A stretch of DNA of 16,424 nt from CAUZFZ01 sp963579025 (GTDB lineage Bacteria; Planctomycetota; Planctomycetia; Planctomycetales; Planctomycetaceae). A model generated the notes under the pieces. It saw only the letters and a program-made list of their open reading frames with translations, was not told where the DNA came from and made no database searches. Positions 1 through 8,901 of the stretch are shown here, piece after piece. Positions within the stretch are counted from its first letter, which is position 1; each line of letters begins with the position of its first letter. A program made the position numbers and the translations under genes. The stretch spans positions 1 through 16,424 of the forward strand of contig CAUZFZ010000203.1 in assembly GCA_963579025.1 (NCBI GenBank). Reading direction: 5' to 3'.

Positions 1-374
1 TTGGAGCGCCACCTACGGGGCAACTCTGAGGGCCGCCTATCCCGCCGGACTGCGACCTTACGGAGAAAACAGCTCCCACGCTGCAAAAACCGCCGCATAA
101 TCCGCGCCCCACAGAGACTGGACCCGCGGGAACTGGCTGAGCCATAAAAGACGCTAACGCTGACAAAGCGCTAGCCCCTACGGCAGCGCAACCGCTCCTC
201 AGCGATAGACACGGCGCGAAACGCAGACACGTTGATTTTCGGCCACAGCTTCGGTCGATCATGTTGACTGATCGCATCAAATACGCCCCGCGATGCTGAC
301 AATGTTGCAATGGCGCAGCAATTGCCCGTCTGATACCACCTACGAACTCCTCGAGAGAATCGGCTGGTATCACA
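1..374. other. No confident gene; left-edge spacer
   Basis: No convincing coding region is visible. The + strand is open in one frame to a TAA at 98-100, so the 3' end of a gene entering from the left is possible, but the roughly 33 codons are not recognisable. The rest holds short dispersed motifs such as CGCTAACGCT near 150. The region directly before the gene at 375 has a purine-rich stretch (GAGAGAA, about 352-359) that is too far from the ATG to be a normal ribosome binding site. Confidence 0.4.
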
Positions 375-1187
375 ATGCGACAAACCCTTTTGACGGTTTG
401 CCTATCCCTGTTGTTCGTCGGCACGTGTCGAAGTGACGAACCAGGTCCGAAGTCAGTCCGTGTCGAGTTGACGAACGGACGTGTAATGACCGGGCGTGTT
501 GACTCGCGTACCGACGATACCTTTCTACGACTGACACTGACCACGGGACGTATCCGATTGACAACACCCATTCGTTGGACCCTGGTGCAATCCGTTCGAT
601 CGGGGGACACGGCCTTCGGTGGTGACAAATTTCAGACGCAGTGGGCACGATTTGCTGTCGAGCCCGTTCCGCTGCTTAAAGGAAGTCGTGCGGTGGCCGC
701 TCCGACCGCAGTCCGCGGAAAGGTCGCGTCGATAACAGGCGACGCATGGATCGGGCACTGGGACTCCAAACCGGATCCGGACGGGCTGGTGCTGACTTGC
801 GTCCTGATCGACTCAACGGGACGACCGGTCGTCGAGCCGGGTCAGCTTGATGTGCAACTTATTGGACTGCGACAGGGAGAACGCGGCGGACGCGCGACGC
901 TGGGCAGGAAACCGGACGTCCTGATGCTCGAACGCTGGGGATACACCATCCGCGCGGATGACTTCCGTGATGGTGCCCTGCAGGTCCGTCTGCCGTTCCG
1001 TCGCCTTAAGCCACAAACCGCGATCGACGTTGCCGCGGATGCATTCCTGCGAGTGCGTTACGGCGTACCGTCCCAGGGAGTCTTCGAGCTGTCACTGCCG
1101 GACGTCTTCATCCGGGAATTCAGTCCGTTCCGAGACGAGCTTTATCAGGCCACGGGCTCGCGCCTGCTTCCCAGCGAGCGACCGTAG
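375..1187 (+). CDS. Secreted protein of unknown function
   Basis: A 270-residue protein that I do not recognise. Residues 1-20 form a signal peptide (MRQTLLTVCLSLLFVGTCRS); the cysteine in FVGTC is not in a canonical lipobox, so an ordinary exported protein is more likely than a lipoprotein. The mature part is rich in predicted beta strands, starting with a VELTNGRVMTGRV segment at about residues 30-43, and has no obvious membrane helix or catalytic motif. ATG at 375 is chosen because it directly precedes the signal peptide; no good Shine-Dalgarno is present. The gene converges on the squalene-hopene cyclase gene with only 11 bp between the stop codons. A link to hopanoid synthesis is not supported by position alone. 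Confidence 0.8.
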   Translation: MRQTLLTVCLSLLFVGTCRSDEPGPKSVRVELTNGRVMTGRVDSRTDDTFLRLTLTTGRIRLTTPIRWTLVQSVRSGDTAFGGDKFQTQWARFAVEPVPLLKGSRAVAAPTAVRGKVASITGDAWIGHWDSKPDPDGLVLTCVLIDSTGRPVVEPGQLDVQLIGLRQGERGGRATLGRKPDVLMLERWGYTIRADDFRDGALQVRLPFRRLKPQTAIDVAADAFLRVRYGVPSQGVFELSLPDVFIREFSPFRDELYQATGSRLLPSERP

Positions 1188-1198
1188 CGCGACGATGT

Positions 1199-3355
1199 TC
1201 AGAACCGCTCGCGCAGACGCGCGTAGCGGGACAATGCCATCAGCGGGAACGAGATTCGGTACAGGTGGTACTTCAAATAGAACACCTTTGGAAAACCGGT
1301 ACCCGTCCACCAGTGCTCGTCCCAGGTGCCGTCCTGGTTCTGGGTGTCCAGCAGCCACCGGACTCCCCGATGCACTGCGGCTGATTCCCCTTCGCCCGCC
1401 GCGATCAGCCCCATAATTGCCCAGGCTGTTTGCGAGGCGGTCGGCGCCCCCTTGCCTTTCAATGACGGATCGTCGTAGCTGCGCGGCGTTTCGCCCCAGC
1501 CGCCGTCTGCATCCTGCACCGACTTCAGCCAGTTCGCCGCGCGTCGAATTCGGGCATCGGTGAGGGGAACTCCGATCCGCGTCAGGCCGACCAATGACTG
1601 CCAGGTCCCGTACAGGTAATTGACTCCCCAGCGTCCGTACCAGCAATGTTCGGCATCCTGATTGTTCCACACGAACTCAATTGCCCGCTTCACAGCCGGG
1701 TGGGTTCGTGACACGTTGAGCCAGGAAAACATCTCCAGCATGCGTGCCGTCAGGTCGGCGGAACTCGGATCGATCATTGCGTTGTGGTCGGCGAACGGAA
1801 CCTGAGTAAACAGCTCACGCGTGTTGTCCCGGTCAAATGCTCCCCAGCCACCGTCGCGTGACTGCAGGGCCAGAATCCAGCGGGCTCCTCGATGGATCGC
1901 GCCCAGCATTGGCTGCAGCGATTCCACCTGGCCCGCGATCGAGTCCGAGTCGTCGACCCGAGCGGCCAGAACGGCCGACACATCCCGATCGGCTTCGTGC
2001 GGACTCCAGTCGTCGATCAGGAAGTCGGTACTCCACTCCGGAGACTCCGGCAGGCAACGGGCCAGTGCCATCACCACCATGCAGGTGTCGTCGGTGTCGG
2101 GATAGAAGCGGTTGTTGAACTCAAAAAACCAACCGGACGGTTCACAGTCGGAGATGCTCTGAGCCCAGTCGCCCGGTGTTCGATTCTCACGTGCCAGCAA
2201 CCAGTCGACGGACCGCCGCACGGACGGATGCGTCGGTCGGACTCCCGCATCGCGTAGTGCGACCGTGGCGATGGCCGTGTCCCAGACTGGTGACTTGCAC
2301 GGTTGCAGCCGGTCCGTATCACCTTCGGAAATGACCAGATCGCGCAGCTCCTCCAACTGCGACTGCACTTCGGTCGAATCTTCGTCGTACCCGAGGCAGC
2401 GTAGCGCGATCACGCTCCAGACGATCGGTGGAAAGATCGCTCCAAGCCCGTCGCTGTGCTCAAACCGTTCGGTCATCCAGCGGGACGCCTTGCGCAGTGC
2501 CAGTCCTCGCAGCGGACGCAGTCGGCAGGCTTCAACAAGTTTCAGCGTGCGATCCACGCCGTTGAAGAACGACCGCCAGTTGATCAATCGCCGCGACCGC
2601 AATGTGTCGAGCGTCTCGGACGGCGGCATCGTCGATGGCAGTTGCTCCGGAGAATCGACGAAGAGTTCGCGGATCGACCAGTCTTCGGGCAACTCCCGTG
2701 TCGGGCGAAAGGCCCACATGATCGACAGCGGCACGAGAATCGTGCGCGACCATGCGGACATCTCGTAAATGTTGAACGGAGCCCGTTTCGGAATCAGCAT
2801 CAGCTCGGGCGGCACTGCCGGGCACTGCCGGTAAGCAATCTGTCCCAGCAGCGCCAGATAAAAGCGCGTGAAGCTGTTGATTTTCTCGGCACCGCCTGCT
2901 GCCAGAATCGCTTCGCGGGCCTGTTGCATGCAGGCTTCGTCCGCAGCGTGCCCGGCGATTTTCAGAGCCCAGTACGCTTTGACAGACGCGGAAACCTCGA
3001 GCGGTCCGCCCGGGTAGATTGCCCAACCGCCCGACGGCAACTGCTGTTGTTCGATGTAACGCGCCGCACGGCGGACTTCCTCGGATTCGCCTCGACCGAG
3101 CCACGTCAGCAGCAGGATGTACTCGGACTCAAGAATCGTGTCGCCTTCGAGTTCGCCGACCCAGAAGCCGTCCGGATGCTGCTGCTCGACCAGCCAGTCC
3201 CGCGTGCGGGCAATCGCACGACCCAGGCGGCCGGTTTCCGGAGAGAGTGCCGCGGCCAGTTCGTCCGGATCAAAGCCCGTGCCCGGAGCTGTCTGCGTGG
3301 CCGTGGACGATTCGTCAAACCGAACACGCTGCGAACCGGAGCGATCCGAATGCAT
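1199..3355 (-). CDS. shc: Squalene-hopene cyclase
   Basis: Cyclises squalene to hopene/hopanol at the membrane, the committed step to hopanoid lipids. The 718-residue protein has the class II terpene cyclase acid motif DTDD at residues 420-423, in the context FYPDTDDTC; oxidosqualene cyclases carry DCTAE there instead. QW repeats are visible: PSGGWAIYPGG (about 107-117), DGGWGAF (about 500), DGGWGE (about 614), and a terminal QDGTWDEHWWTGTGFPKVFY block (about 674). The N-terminal EYILLLTWLG segment is also family-typical. The spacing from DTDD to DGGWGAF is about 80 residues against about 40 in the Alicyclobacillus enzyme, so there is an insertion of roughly 40 residues, which I recall from other planctomycete cyclases. 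ATG at 3355 has a GGGAAGG-type ribosome site about 6 bases upstream. It is likely transcribed alone. Confidence 0.97.
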   Translation of the reverse strand: MHSDRSGSQRVRFDESSTATQTAPGTGFDPDELAAALSPETGRLGRAIARTRDWLVEQQHPDGFWVGELEGDTILESEYILLLTWLGRGESEEVRRAARYIEQQQLPSGGWAIYPGGPLEVSASVKAYWALKIAGHAADEACMQQAREAILAAGGAEKINSFTRFYLALLGQIAYRQCPAVPPELMLIPKRAPFNIYEMSAWSRTILVPLSIMWAFRPTRELPEDWSIRELFVDSPEQLPSTMPPSETLDTLRSRRLINWRSFFNGVDRTLKLVEACRLRPLRGLALRKASRWMTERFEHSDGLGAIFPPIVWSVIALRCLGYDEDSTEVQSQLEELRDLVISEGDTDRLQPCKSPVWDTAIATVALRDAGVRPTHPSVRRSVDWLLARENRTPGDWAQSISDCEPSGWFFEFNNRFYPDTDDTCMVVMALARCLPESPEWSTDFLIDDWSPHEADRDVSAVLAARVDDSDSIAGQVESLQPMLGAIHRGARWILALQSRDGGWGAFDRDNTRELFTQVPFADHNAMIDPSSADLTARMLEMFSWLNVSRTHPAVKRAIEFVWNNQDAEHCWYGRWGVNYLYGTWQSLVGLTRIGVPLTDARIRRAANWLKSVQDADGGWGETPRSYDDPSLKGKGAPTASQTAWAIMGLIAAGEGESAAVHRGVRWLLDTQNQDGTWDEHWWTGTGFPKVFYLKYHLYRISFPLMALSRYARLRERF

Positions 3356-3415
3356 GCGCTGCCTTCCCTGGCTGGAAACCGTTCCGTGCGATCAACTTCC
3401 TGTTGACCGTCCGGA

Positions 3416-3445
3416 ATAGTAGGCCAGCCTTGGAAAATGCAGCAA
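3416..3445 (-). promoter_or_regulatory. Candidate sigma70-like promoter of shc
   Basis: On the - strand TTGCTG (3445-3440) and TACTAT (3421-3416) are separated by 18 bases and lie about 60 bp before the cyclase ATG. Matches to consensus are partial (three of six and four of six), so this is a suggestion only. Confidence 0.3.
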
Positions 3446-3474
3446 CGTCGGATTCACCACCCGCGTCACACCGG

Positions 3475-3500
3475 GCACTCTTTCTCGGGCGCAAGAGTGC
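3475..3500 (-). terminator. Hairpin between S9 peptidase and shc
   Basis: A perfect 8-bp inverted repeat, GCACTCTT (3475-3482) and AAGAGTGC (3493-3500), with a 10-base loop lies about 29 bp after the peptidase stop codon. The position suits a terminator separating the two genes, but no T-run follows it on the - strand, so it may be a weak or factor-dependent terminator or just a chance palindrome. Confidence 0.3.
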
Positions 3501-3528
3501 AATCCGGCACGGATGTCCTGCTTTCGTG

Positions 3529-5481
3529 TCAGTCCAGGTTGTCTATCGGTAGAGGGTCGAGATCGTCCGCGGGTTCGAGGCCAAAGACCTTTGCGAGGAA
3601 GTAGAACTCGCCATCGAGCGCCCGCTTGATGTTCTCCGCCTTCCGAAATCCGTGCTGCTCGCCCTCAAACAGGACGTAGGCTACCGGGAGCCCTCGCTTC
3701 TTAAGTGCATCGACCATCAATTCCGCCTGATTAGGCGGCACGATCTTGTCCTCGTCACCCTGAAAGAATGCGACGGGACACGACAGCTGATCGACCGAGT
3801 TGATCGCCGACCGCTCGCGGTAAAGGTCTTCCTGCTCGGGCCAGGGGCCGACCAGGGTATCGAGGTAGCGGCTTTCAAACTTGTGCGTGTCCCCCACGAA
3901 GACGGTCAGGTCGCTCAGACCGAAGTGGCTGGCTCCTGCGGTAAAGAAGTCACGGAACGCGAGGGCACACAGCGTCGTATACCCACCCGCACTCCCGCCT
4001 TCGATGGCCGTGCGACGAGAATCGGCGAGTCCCCGCTCGACCAGAAACTTCGCGGCGTTGATGCAGTCGTCGACATCGATCACACCCCAATTGCCCCGCA
4101 ACCGGTTGCGGTACTCACGACCGTATCCCGTGCTCCCGCCGTAATTGACATCCAGGAACGCGTATCCCCGGCTTGTCCAGTACTGAATCCCCAGGTTGAA
4201 GTCGCGCGACGTGGCACTCGTCGGGCCACCATGCGAGCGAACCAGCAGCGGCGGCCGTTCATCCTGCCCAGCCTGAAATTCACGGTTCGAAGGTGCGTAG
4301 TAAAACGCGTGAGCGGTCAGGCCACTCTCGGTCGGGAATTCGATCGATTCCGGAATCGACAGGTAGCCGGCATCGACGTCCACGTTGCTCGACGATCGCA
4401 GCGTCTCGACCTCACCCGACGCCAGATCGAGCTGCGCAATGGCACTGGGCGTCGTCGGTGATCCTCCCAGAAAGGTCGCCTTCCCTCCCGAGATGTTCAG
4501 GAACGAAATGCTGGTGAACGGTGTCTCGATCAGTTCAGGACTGGGCGCCGTTTGGTCTCCGACCGTCTTCGTGCTCAATCGTGTGAGCTGCGCCTTTCCC
4601 GCCTCGCTGTGGACGCATAGAAGCGACTCCGCCGACTCAAAGTCGTAAGTCGAAAGCCCGAAGATCCAGGCCGGTCCCGCGAACTCGGCATCTTTCGAGA
4701 AAACCGGTTCAGCCGCCTCGTCTGACCAGCGGTAGATGTTCCACCAGCCAGTCCGATCGCTGATGAAGTAAAGCGTTCCATCGGGAGACCACTTCGGCTG
4801 CACAACCGATTCCTCGAGTCCGCCGACAATGCGCTTTGTCTCGGTGATGTCTCCGGCTTCGTCGAGTTGACCGACATGCAGTTCGGTCCCGTCCCATGGC
4901 ATGTTGGGATGATTCCACTGCAGCCATGCAAGCTGACTGCCATCCGGACTCAACTGCGGATTCGAAAAGAAGTCGCACCCGGAAACGAGAACCTTGCCGC
5001 CCGAGCCAGGCTTATCCATGTTGATGGCCACGATCGTGTTGACCGCTTCGCCTGAGCCCGTGTGATCTTCCCGCACACACAGAATACGGCCGCGAGCGTC
5101 ATCGATAACACCGTCCGCGAATCGCAGATCAACCTCGGGGGTGAACGGCACGGGATCGCTGTCTGGCATCTGCCGGTACAGTCGCTGGTCGTCGAAATTC
5201 GAAAACCACACGCAACCGTTTCGCAGAACGAAGGCCGCACCCCCATATTCGTGAACGCGGGTCCTCACGTTGAAACCCGGCGGAGTCACGTCGGCCGTCT
5301 CTCCATCTGGCGTTCGTTTGACGAGCACAATGCGGCCGCCCTCCGACGGCCGCAGTTCTGTCCAGTAAATGTCGTCGCCATCGATAACCGGGTCACTCAA
5401 GCGGACGAACTCAGAAACGATCAGGTCGGAGGTGACCGGAGATTTCCACGACCCATACGGTGCAGTTTTCCGCTCAGTCAT
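3529..5481 (-). CDS. S9 family (prolyl oligopeptidase-type) peptidase
   Basis: Serine peptidase of the prolyl oligopeptidase/acylaminoacyl-peptidase family, expected to cleave short peptides in the cytoplasm; no signal peptide is present. The first 390 or so residues form a beta-propeller with TolB/WD-like blades (for example SPDGSQLAWLQW and WSPDGTLYFISDRTGWW). The C-terminal alpha/beta-hydrolase domain has the nucleophile in GGSAGGY (Ser497), the acid in GDEDKIVPP (Asp578) and the histidine in EQHGF (His610). Length is 650 residues, normal for the group. The frame is open further upstream to a GTG at 5559 whose GTGA overlaps the stop of the Kelch-like gene, but the ATG at 5481 begins MTERKTAPYGSW, which matches where relatives start, so I prefer it. 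If the GTG is used the protein gains 26 residues and is translationally coupled. Confidence 0.93.
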   Translation of the reverse strand: MTERKTAPYGSWKSPVTSDLIVSEFVRLSDPVIDGDDIYWTELRPSEGGRIVLVKRTPDGETADVTPPGFNVRTRVHEYGGAAFVLRNGCVWFSNFDDQRLYRQMPDSDPVPFTPEVDLRFADGVIDDARGRILCVREDHTGSGEAVNTIVAINMDKPGSGGKVLVSGCDFFSNPQLSPDGSQLAWLQWNHPNMPWDGTELHVGQLDEAGDITETKRIVGGLEESVVQPKWSPDGTLYFISDRTGWWNIYRWSDEAAEPVFSKDAEFAGPAWIFGLSTYDFESAESLLCVHSEAGKAQLTRLSTKTVGDQTAPSPELIETPFTSISFLNISGGKATFLGGSPTTPSAIAQLDLASGEVETLRSSSNVDVDAGYLSIPESIEFPTESGLTAHAFYYAPSNREFQAGQDERPPLLVRSHGGPTSATSRDFNLGIQYWTSRGYAFLDVNYGGSTGYGREYRNRLRGNWGVIDVDDCINAAKFLVERGLADSRRTAIEGGSAGGYTTLCALAFRDFFTAGASHFGLSDLTVFVGDTHKFESRYLDTLVGPWPEQEDLYRERSAINSVDQLSCPVAFFQGDEDKIVPPNQAELMVDALKKRGLPVAYVLFEGEQHGFRKAENIKRALDGEFYFLAKVFGLEPADDLDPLPIDNLD

Positions 5482-5555
5482 CAGCAGGTCTTTCTGGCGG
5501 CCGAATTCACTCGTTGTCGGAACGGGACTGTTGCTCGTGAGTCCTGTCGCAGGAA

Positions 5556-7697
5556 TCACTTGAGCGGTCGCATGTCAGCGTTCTCGGTGTCCATCCGCAA
5601 CACATAGACCTGGCTGTTCGTGTCAGTTCCCCAGATGAGTCGGCGACGGGGATCGAACATCATGCCGTCGGAGCGACTGTGCGGGAACGCCCGACGCGTC
5701 CTGCCGCCCCGCTCCGTTGCCGAGTACTTCAAATCAAGCGTCACCCAGCGATTGCTCTGACAGTCGTACGCCGGCGTCGGCGTGTGCTCCCCCGAGTCTT
5801 TCAGAAACGTGCCCATCAACAGCAAGTCATTGACTGCGTCGTAGCAGCACTTATCAACATTGGAAAAGCGGTGGGCGTGTTCTCGACCGGCCGGTGAGAG
5901 TGCACTGACTTTGCCGCTCCTCGGGTCGACAGACCAGACCTGGCCGTCGAAGGGCTTTTGATACCCTAGCGTGTTCACAATCAGCACTCGGTCGCGCTTC
6001 GAGTCGTAGGCGATGGTCGAATTGTCGACGTATGCTCCCGGCAGTTTCTCGCCGGAAAGCTCGACTTCCACCCATTCGTTGCCAGCGTGCTTGAACCGGT
6101 GGACGCGTCCGTTTGCGCCCCAGCAGACAGCACCGTGCGGCGTTGCAGTCAGAGTCAACGTGTAAAAGCTACTGTTGTACTGCATGGCCTGCGGCTTTCT
6201 GCCGCGTCCAATCCAATCACCCACATCAGGATCGTAGACATAGAAGTGTCGCGGTCGCCCGGCTTTGACCATCTTGCGACTGGGCGGGTCGTAGGCGTAA
6301 TTCTGGTAGGTATGTCCTGTCATCCACGGTCGGCGGTTGAAGTTGAATCCGTTTGGATAGCTTGTATTGCTGTAGAGTTGACCGAGTGGAAACTCAACGG
6401 GAAACGGTAGTTCCCACCGATTTGTGGAGAAGTGGTAGTGCAGGACGTCCGTTCCGCCATGCGCCGAATGCCCACCGCTCCAACGCAGGATCATGTCGCG
6501 ATCCGGGTCGATCCGAGCCGTTCCCCAATCACGATTGAGGCGAGGCAACTGGGGTGGATTCGTGGGAACCCACTCATTCGTCGGCAACTCGGCCAGCCAT
6601 GCCTTGAAGTCTGCGGCGTTGGGCTTTTCGCCCTGAAAGTAGAAGTCGGGGTGAAACGGTCCCGTGCGGTAAACACGCGTGTCCAACGGCACGAGCTTCC
6701 CGCCACGCCACGTATCCTGCTCGACGTCGTACACCCACTCACCGTCAGCCAGATCGACGTACTGTCCACCCACATAATCTGTATTGGACGAATACGTGTA
6801 GCCACCACTCATGCGAACGATGCCGTCTCCGGTGGCTTCCAGTCGGTGATTGGCACGGGGTGGCGGAGCACTCGACGGGTGGCGTTGAAACCAGCGAAGC
6901 TTGGCCGGATCGAAGACCCATGTGTCATTGGTCAGGTAATCGAGATGGTCTCCACCGAAGATGACATACAGACCAGTCTCTTGATCAAAGACGATGCCGT
7001 TTGCTGGTTTCTCGTTGTCATCCTGTCGGCGTGCCGTGCCACAGTGAATCGCCCGGGCCGGAGGTTCCGCATCCAGGGCTTCAGCAGCCTGTGCAAAGTG
7101 AATCTGTGCCGAATGAATTTGCTGAAGCTGCCCAGGCGTTATGCCATCAGAAAACGACGGCAGCAATAGTTTTCCCACTTCCAGATGTCGACTGGCGATG
7201 CGCGACTGCGTCTGTGTGTAGACGTCTCCGTCCTTAATGCGCAACCCGGAATGAAGACCGTCCAGCTTCTTCATCAGGTCGTCCAGTGCGGGCGCAACAC
7301 CACGCGTAATGGACTCTTTCTCTGCTTCCGGCTCCAGTCCCTGGAAATAGATGAATCTGGCACGGGCAAGGATGGACTTCGCTGCGTTACGCAGCTCCCA
7401 GGCCTGGACGTGGCACTTCTGCAGAGGGTTTCGCGCCTGTAGGTCCGCGTCGATTCGCGTCCACTCACCATTGTCGAGTAAGCGTGTGTGGGGCCGGCCA
7501 TCGTCTGCATCCTGGTCCTGGCCTCCAAACGCCAGGCCTCGACCATCCGGCAGGCGGCACTCCGCGCCCCAGACCACTCGCTGCTTCAGATCGACGCTGT
7601 TGAGTCGATAGGGCCGCTGCGTCGGCTGTGACAGCGCGGGACTGACCCAGCCAGCCGCGACCATCAGGACGAGTACGTGCAATTGCCTGTGAGTCAT
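5556..7697 (-). CDS. Secreted Kelch-like beta-propeller protein
   Basis: A 713-residue exported protein with signal peptide at residues 1-23, ending around SPALSQP. Residues about 80-215 are helical and charged. A Kelch/galactose-oxidase-like propeller follows, with blade signatures such as LYVIFGGDHLDYLTNDTWVF, MSGGYTYSSN, and YDVEQDTWRGG; later blades contain MILRWSGGHSAHGGTD and KRDRVLIVNTLG. Kelch propellers bind proteins or carbohydrates, and some carry copper oxidase activity, but no Tyr-Cys copper site can be assigned by eye, so I do not call an enzyme. It lies 38 bp after the SGNH hydrolase gene and directly before the S9 peptidase gene in the same direction, which suggests an operon for processing external glycans. 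The exact function is unknown. Confidence 0.72.
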   Translation of the reverse strand: MTHRQLHVLVLMVAAGWVSPALSQPTQRPYRLNSVDLKQRVVWGAECRLPDGRGLAFGGQDQDADDGRPHTRLLDNGEWTRIDADLQARNPLQKCHVQAWELRNAAKSILARARFIYFQGLEPEAEKESITRGVAPALDDLMKKLDGLHSGLRIKDGDVYTQTQSRIASRHLEVGKLLLPSFSDGITPGQLQQIHSAQIHFAQAAEALDAEPPARAIHCGTARRQDDNEKPANGIVFDQETGLYVIFGGDHLDYLTNDTWVFDPAKLRWFQRHPSSAPPPRANHRLEATGDGIVRMSGGYTYSSNTDYVGGQYVDLADGEWVYDVEQDTWRGGKLVPLDTRVYRTGPFHPDFYFQGEKPNAADFKAWLAELPTNEWVPTNPPQLPRLNRDWGTARIDPDRDMILRWSGGHSAHGGTDVLHYHFSTNRWELPFPVEFPLGQLYSNTSYPNGFNFNRRPWMTGHTYQNYAYDPPSRKMVKAGRPRHFYVYDPDVGDWIGRGRKPQAMQYNSSFYTLTLTATPHGAVCWGANGRVHRFKHAGNEWVEVELSGEKLPGAYVDNSTIAYDSKRDRVLIVNTLGYQKPFDGQVWSVDPRSGKVSALSPAGREHAHRFSNVDKCCYDAVNDLLLMGTFLKDSGEHTPTPAYDCQSNRWVTLDLKYSATERGGRTRRAFPHSRSDGMMFDPRRRLIWGTDTNSQVYVLRMDTENADMRPLK

Positions 7698-7735
7698 AAC
7701 ACCGCGTCTCCAGGGACATTATCGGTCGTTGTTGT

Positions 7736-8854
7736 TCATTGTGAGAATCGCCACTTCATCCACGAGTAGATGCTGGCGCCGATCTGCTGATACCCGACCG
7801 CATTGGGGTGCACTCCGTTGTTCACCGGATATCCCGCGACCGGGTCCAGGTTCAATTGCGTCGGCACCACAAAGAGCTGTTCCGCTTCACGCTTCTCGAA
7901 CTGACTTAGCAGACGTTCGACCAGTCGATGCTGAATTCGTTTCCAGCCCCAGCGAGGAAATCGGCCTTTGTAATTGGCTTCGAAAGCGGCTTCGCGCGAG
8001 TTGGGCGGAGTCGTCACGCAGATCGCCAGTGACGCTTTGGGCGCCGCCTCGCGGAATGCTGACACCAGAGCGTTGCCCGGTTTGAGCATCGCGTCGATTC
8101 TTGCATCGATCGCTGCCTGATCATCCGGGTTGGCACTGAAGCAGTCGTTGATTCCCAGTAGAAAGAACACGTAATCGGGCCTCTCGCCACTGCATTCCTC
8201 GTCCAGGTACTTGGCAACGTTCAATTCAGGTTTGCCCGATTCATTAAGAAAGACAAAGGGGCTACTGCGTTTCCGGTAAGTGCCGTCCGGTTTGGGTTCA
8301 TACTTCGAGACAAATCGCTGCCACGTCCACCCGCCGTACCCTTCATGAGCAACGCCCTCAGCTGCACTCTTTGGACGGTGCGTTCCGAACATTCTCCAGG
8401 TCGGGTTATTGGGCTGTGAAAGCAGCCGAGCCAGTTCATTGGGATAGAGCGTCGCGTGCGTGAGACTGTCACCGACGATCAACAGCGTGATTTTCCGGTC
8501 GGCACCAGAGTCGGCCGCTGCTACGTGAAGTTGTGTTGACGCCTGCCCCAACACCGTGCCTTGTGCATCACTGACAGTCACGGTGATATCGTGTGTGCCC
8601 ACGTCGACAGGCTTGGCGATGAGTCGCCAGCGATGTGGTTCGGTCTGCCCCACCTTGCAGCGGACATCAAACCCGTACTTCCCCGGAGTTTCGGTGAGCA
8701 CGATGTTGTCGAAGTAGAAACTCATCTCAGTACCGACGACTGCGTACATCTCGCTCGGCAGAGTGAGTCTGAGTTTCCCCGGCTGATTCTCGGCACGGGA
8801 TTGTTGTGCAAACGCCACCAGCGTCATCGACGCGAAAAGTAATCGGACCATCAT
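7736..8854 (-). CDS. Secreted SGNH/GDSL-family hydrolase
   Basis: An exported esterase-like protein of 372 residues. Residues 1-21 are a signal peptide (MMVRLLFASMTLVAFAQQSRA). Residues about 25-115 look like a beta-sandwich (immunoglobulin-like) domain. The SGNH catalytic domain follows: block I GDSLTHA with Ser130, block II glycine in GYGGWTW, block III LGIND with Asn236, and block V NNGVHPN with His349. The usual block V is DxxH; here the acid position is Asn346. Members deacetylate or deacylate carbohydrates, which suits the acetylxylan-esterase-like gene 47 bp upstream. Two tandem ATG codons are present at the start; 8854 is the first. Confidence 0.87.
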   Translation of the reverse strand: MMVRLLFASMTLVAFAQQSRAENQPGKLRLTLPSEMYAVVGTEMSFYFDNIVLTETPGKYGFDVRCKVGQTEPHRWRLIAKPVDVGTHDITVTVSDAQGTVLGQASTQLHVAAADSGADRKITLLIVGDSLTHATLYPNELARLLSQPNNPTWRMFGTHRPKSAAEGVAHEGYGGWTWQRFVSKYEPKPDGTYRKRSSPFVFLNESGKPELNVAKYLDEECSGERPDYVFFLLGINDCFSANPDDQAAIDARIDAMLKPGNALVSAFREAAPKASLAICVTTPPNSREAAFEANYKGRFPRWGWKRIQHRLVERLLSQFEKREAEQLFVVPTQLNLDPVAGYPVNNGVHPNAVGYQQIGASIYSWMKWRFSQ

Positions 8855-8901
8855 GTTCGAACGTGCCCCGGGAAGATGGATGTGACGGAGTTATGACTGC
8901 A

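Noticed and set aside
2456..3406. 316-codon + strand open frame opposite the squalene-hopene cyclase gene
   Set aside because: It is antisense to a gene with clear family motifs, is rich in Arg/Gln/His as expected from a GC-rich shadow frame, and has no recognisable domain.
3652..4461. 269-codon + strand open frame opposite the S9 peptidase gene
   Set aside because: Shadow of the catalytic domain on the other strand; composition is unlike a real protein and there is no ribosome site.
6432..7169. 245-codon + strand open frame opposite the Kelch-like gene
   Set aside because: Antisense to a gene with a signal peptide and Kelch blades; no motif of its own.
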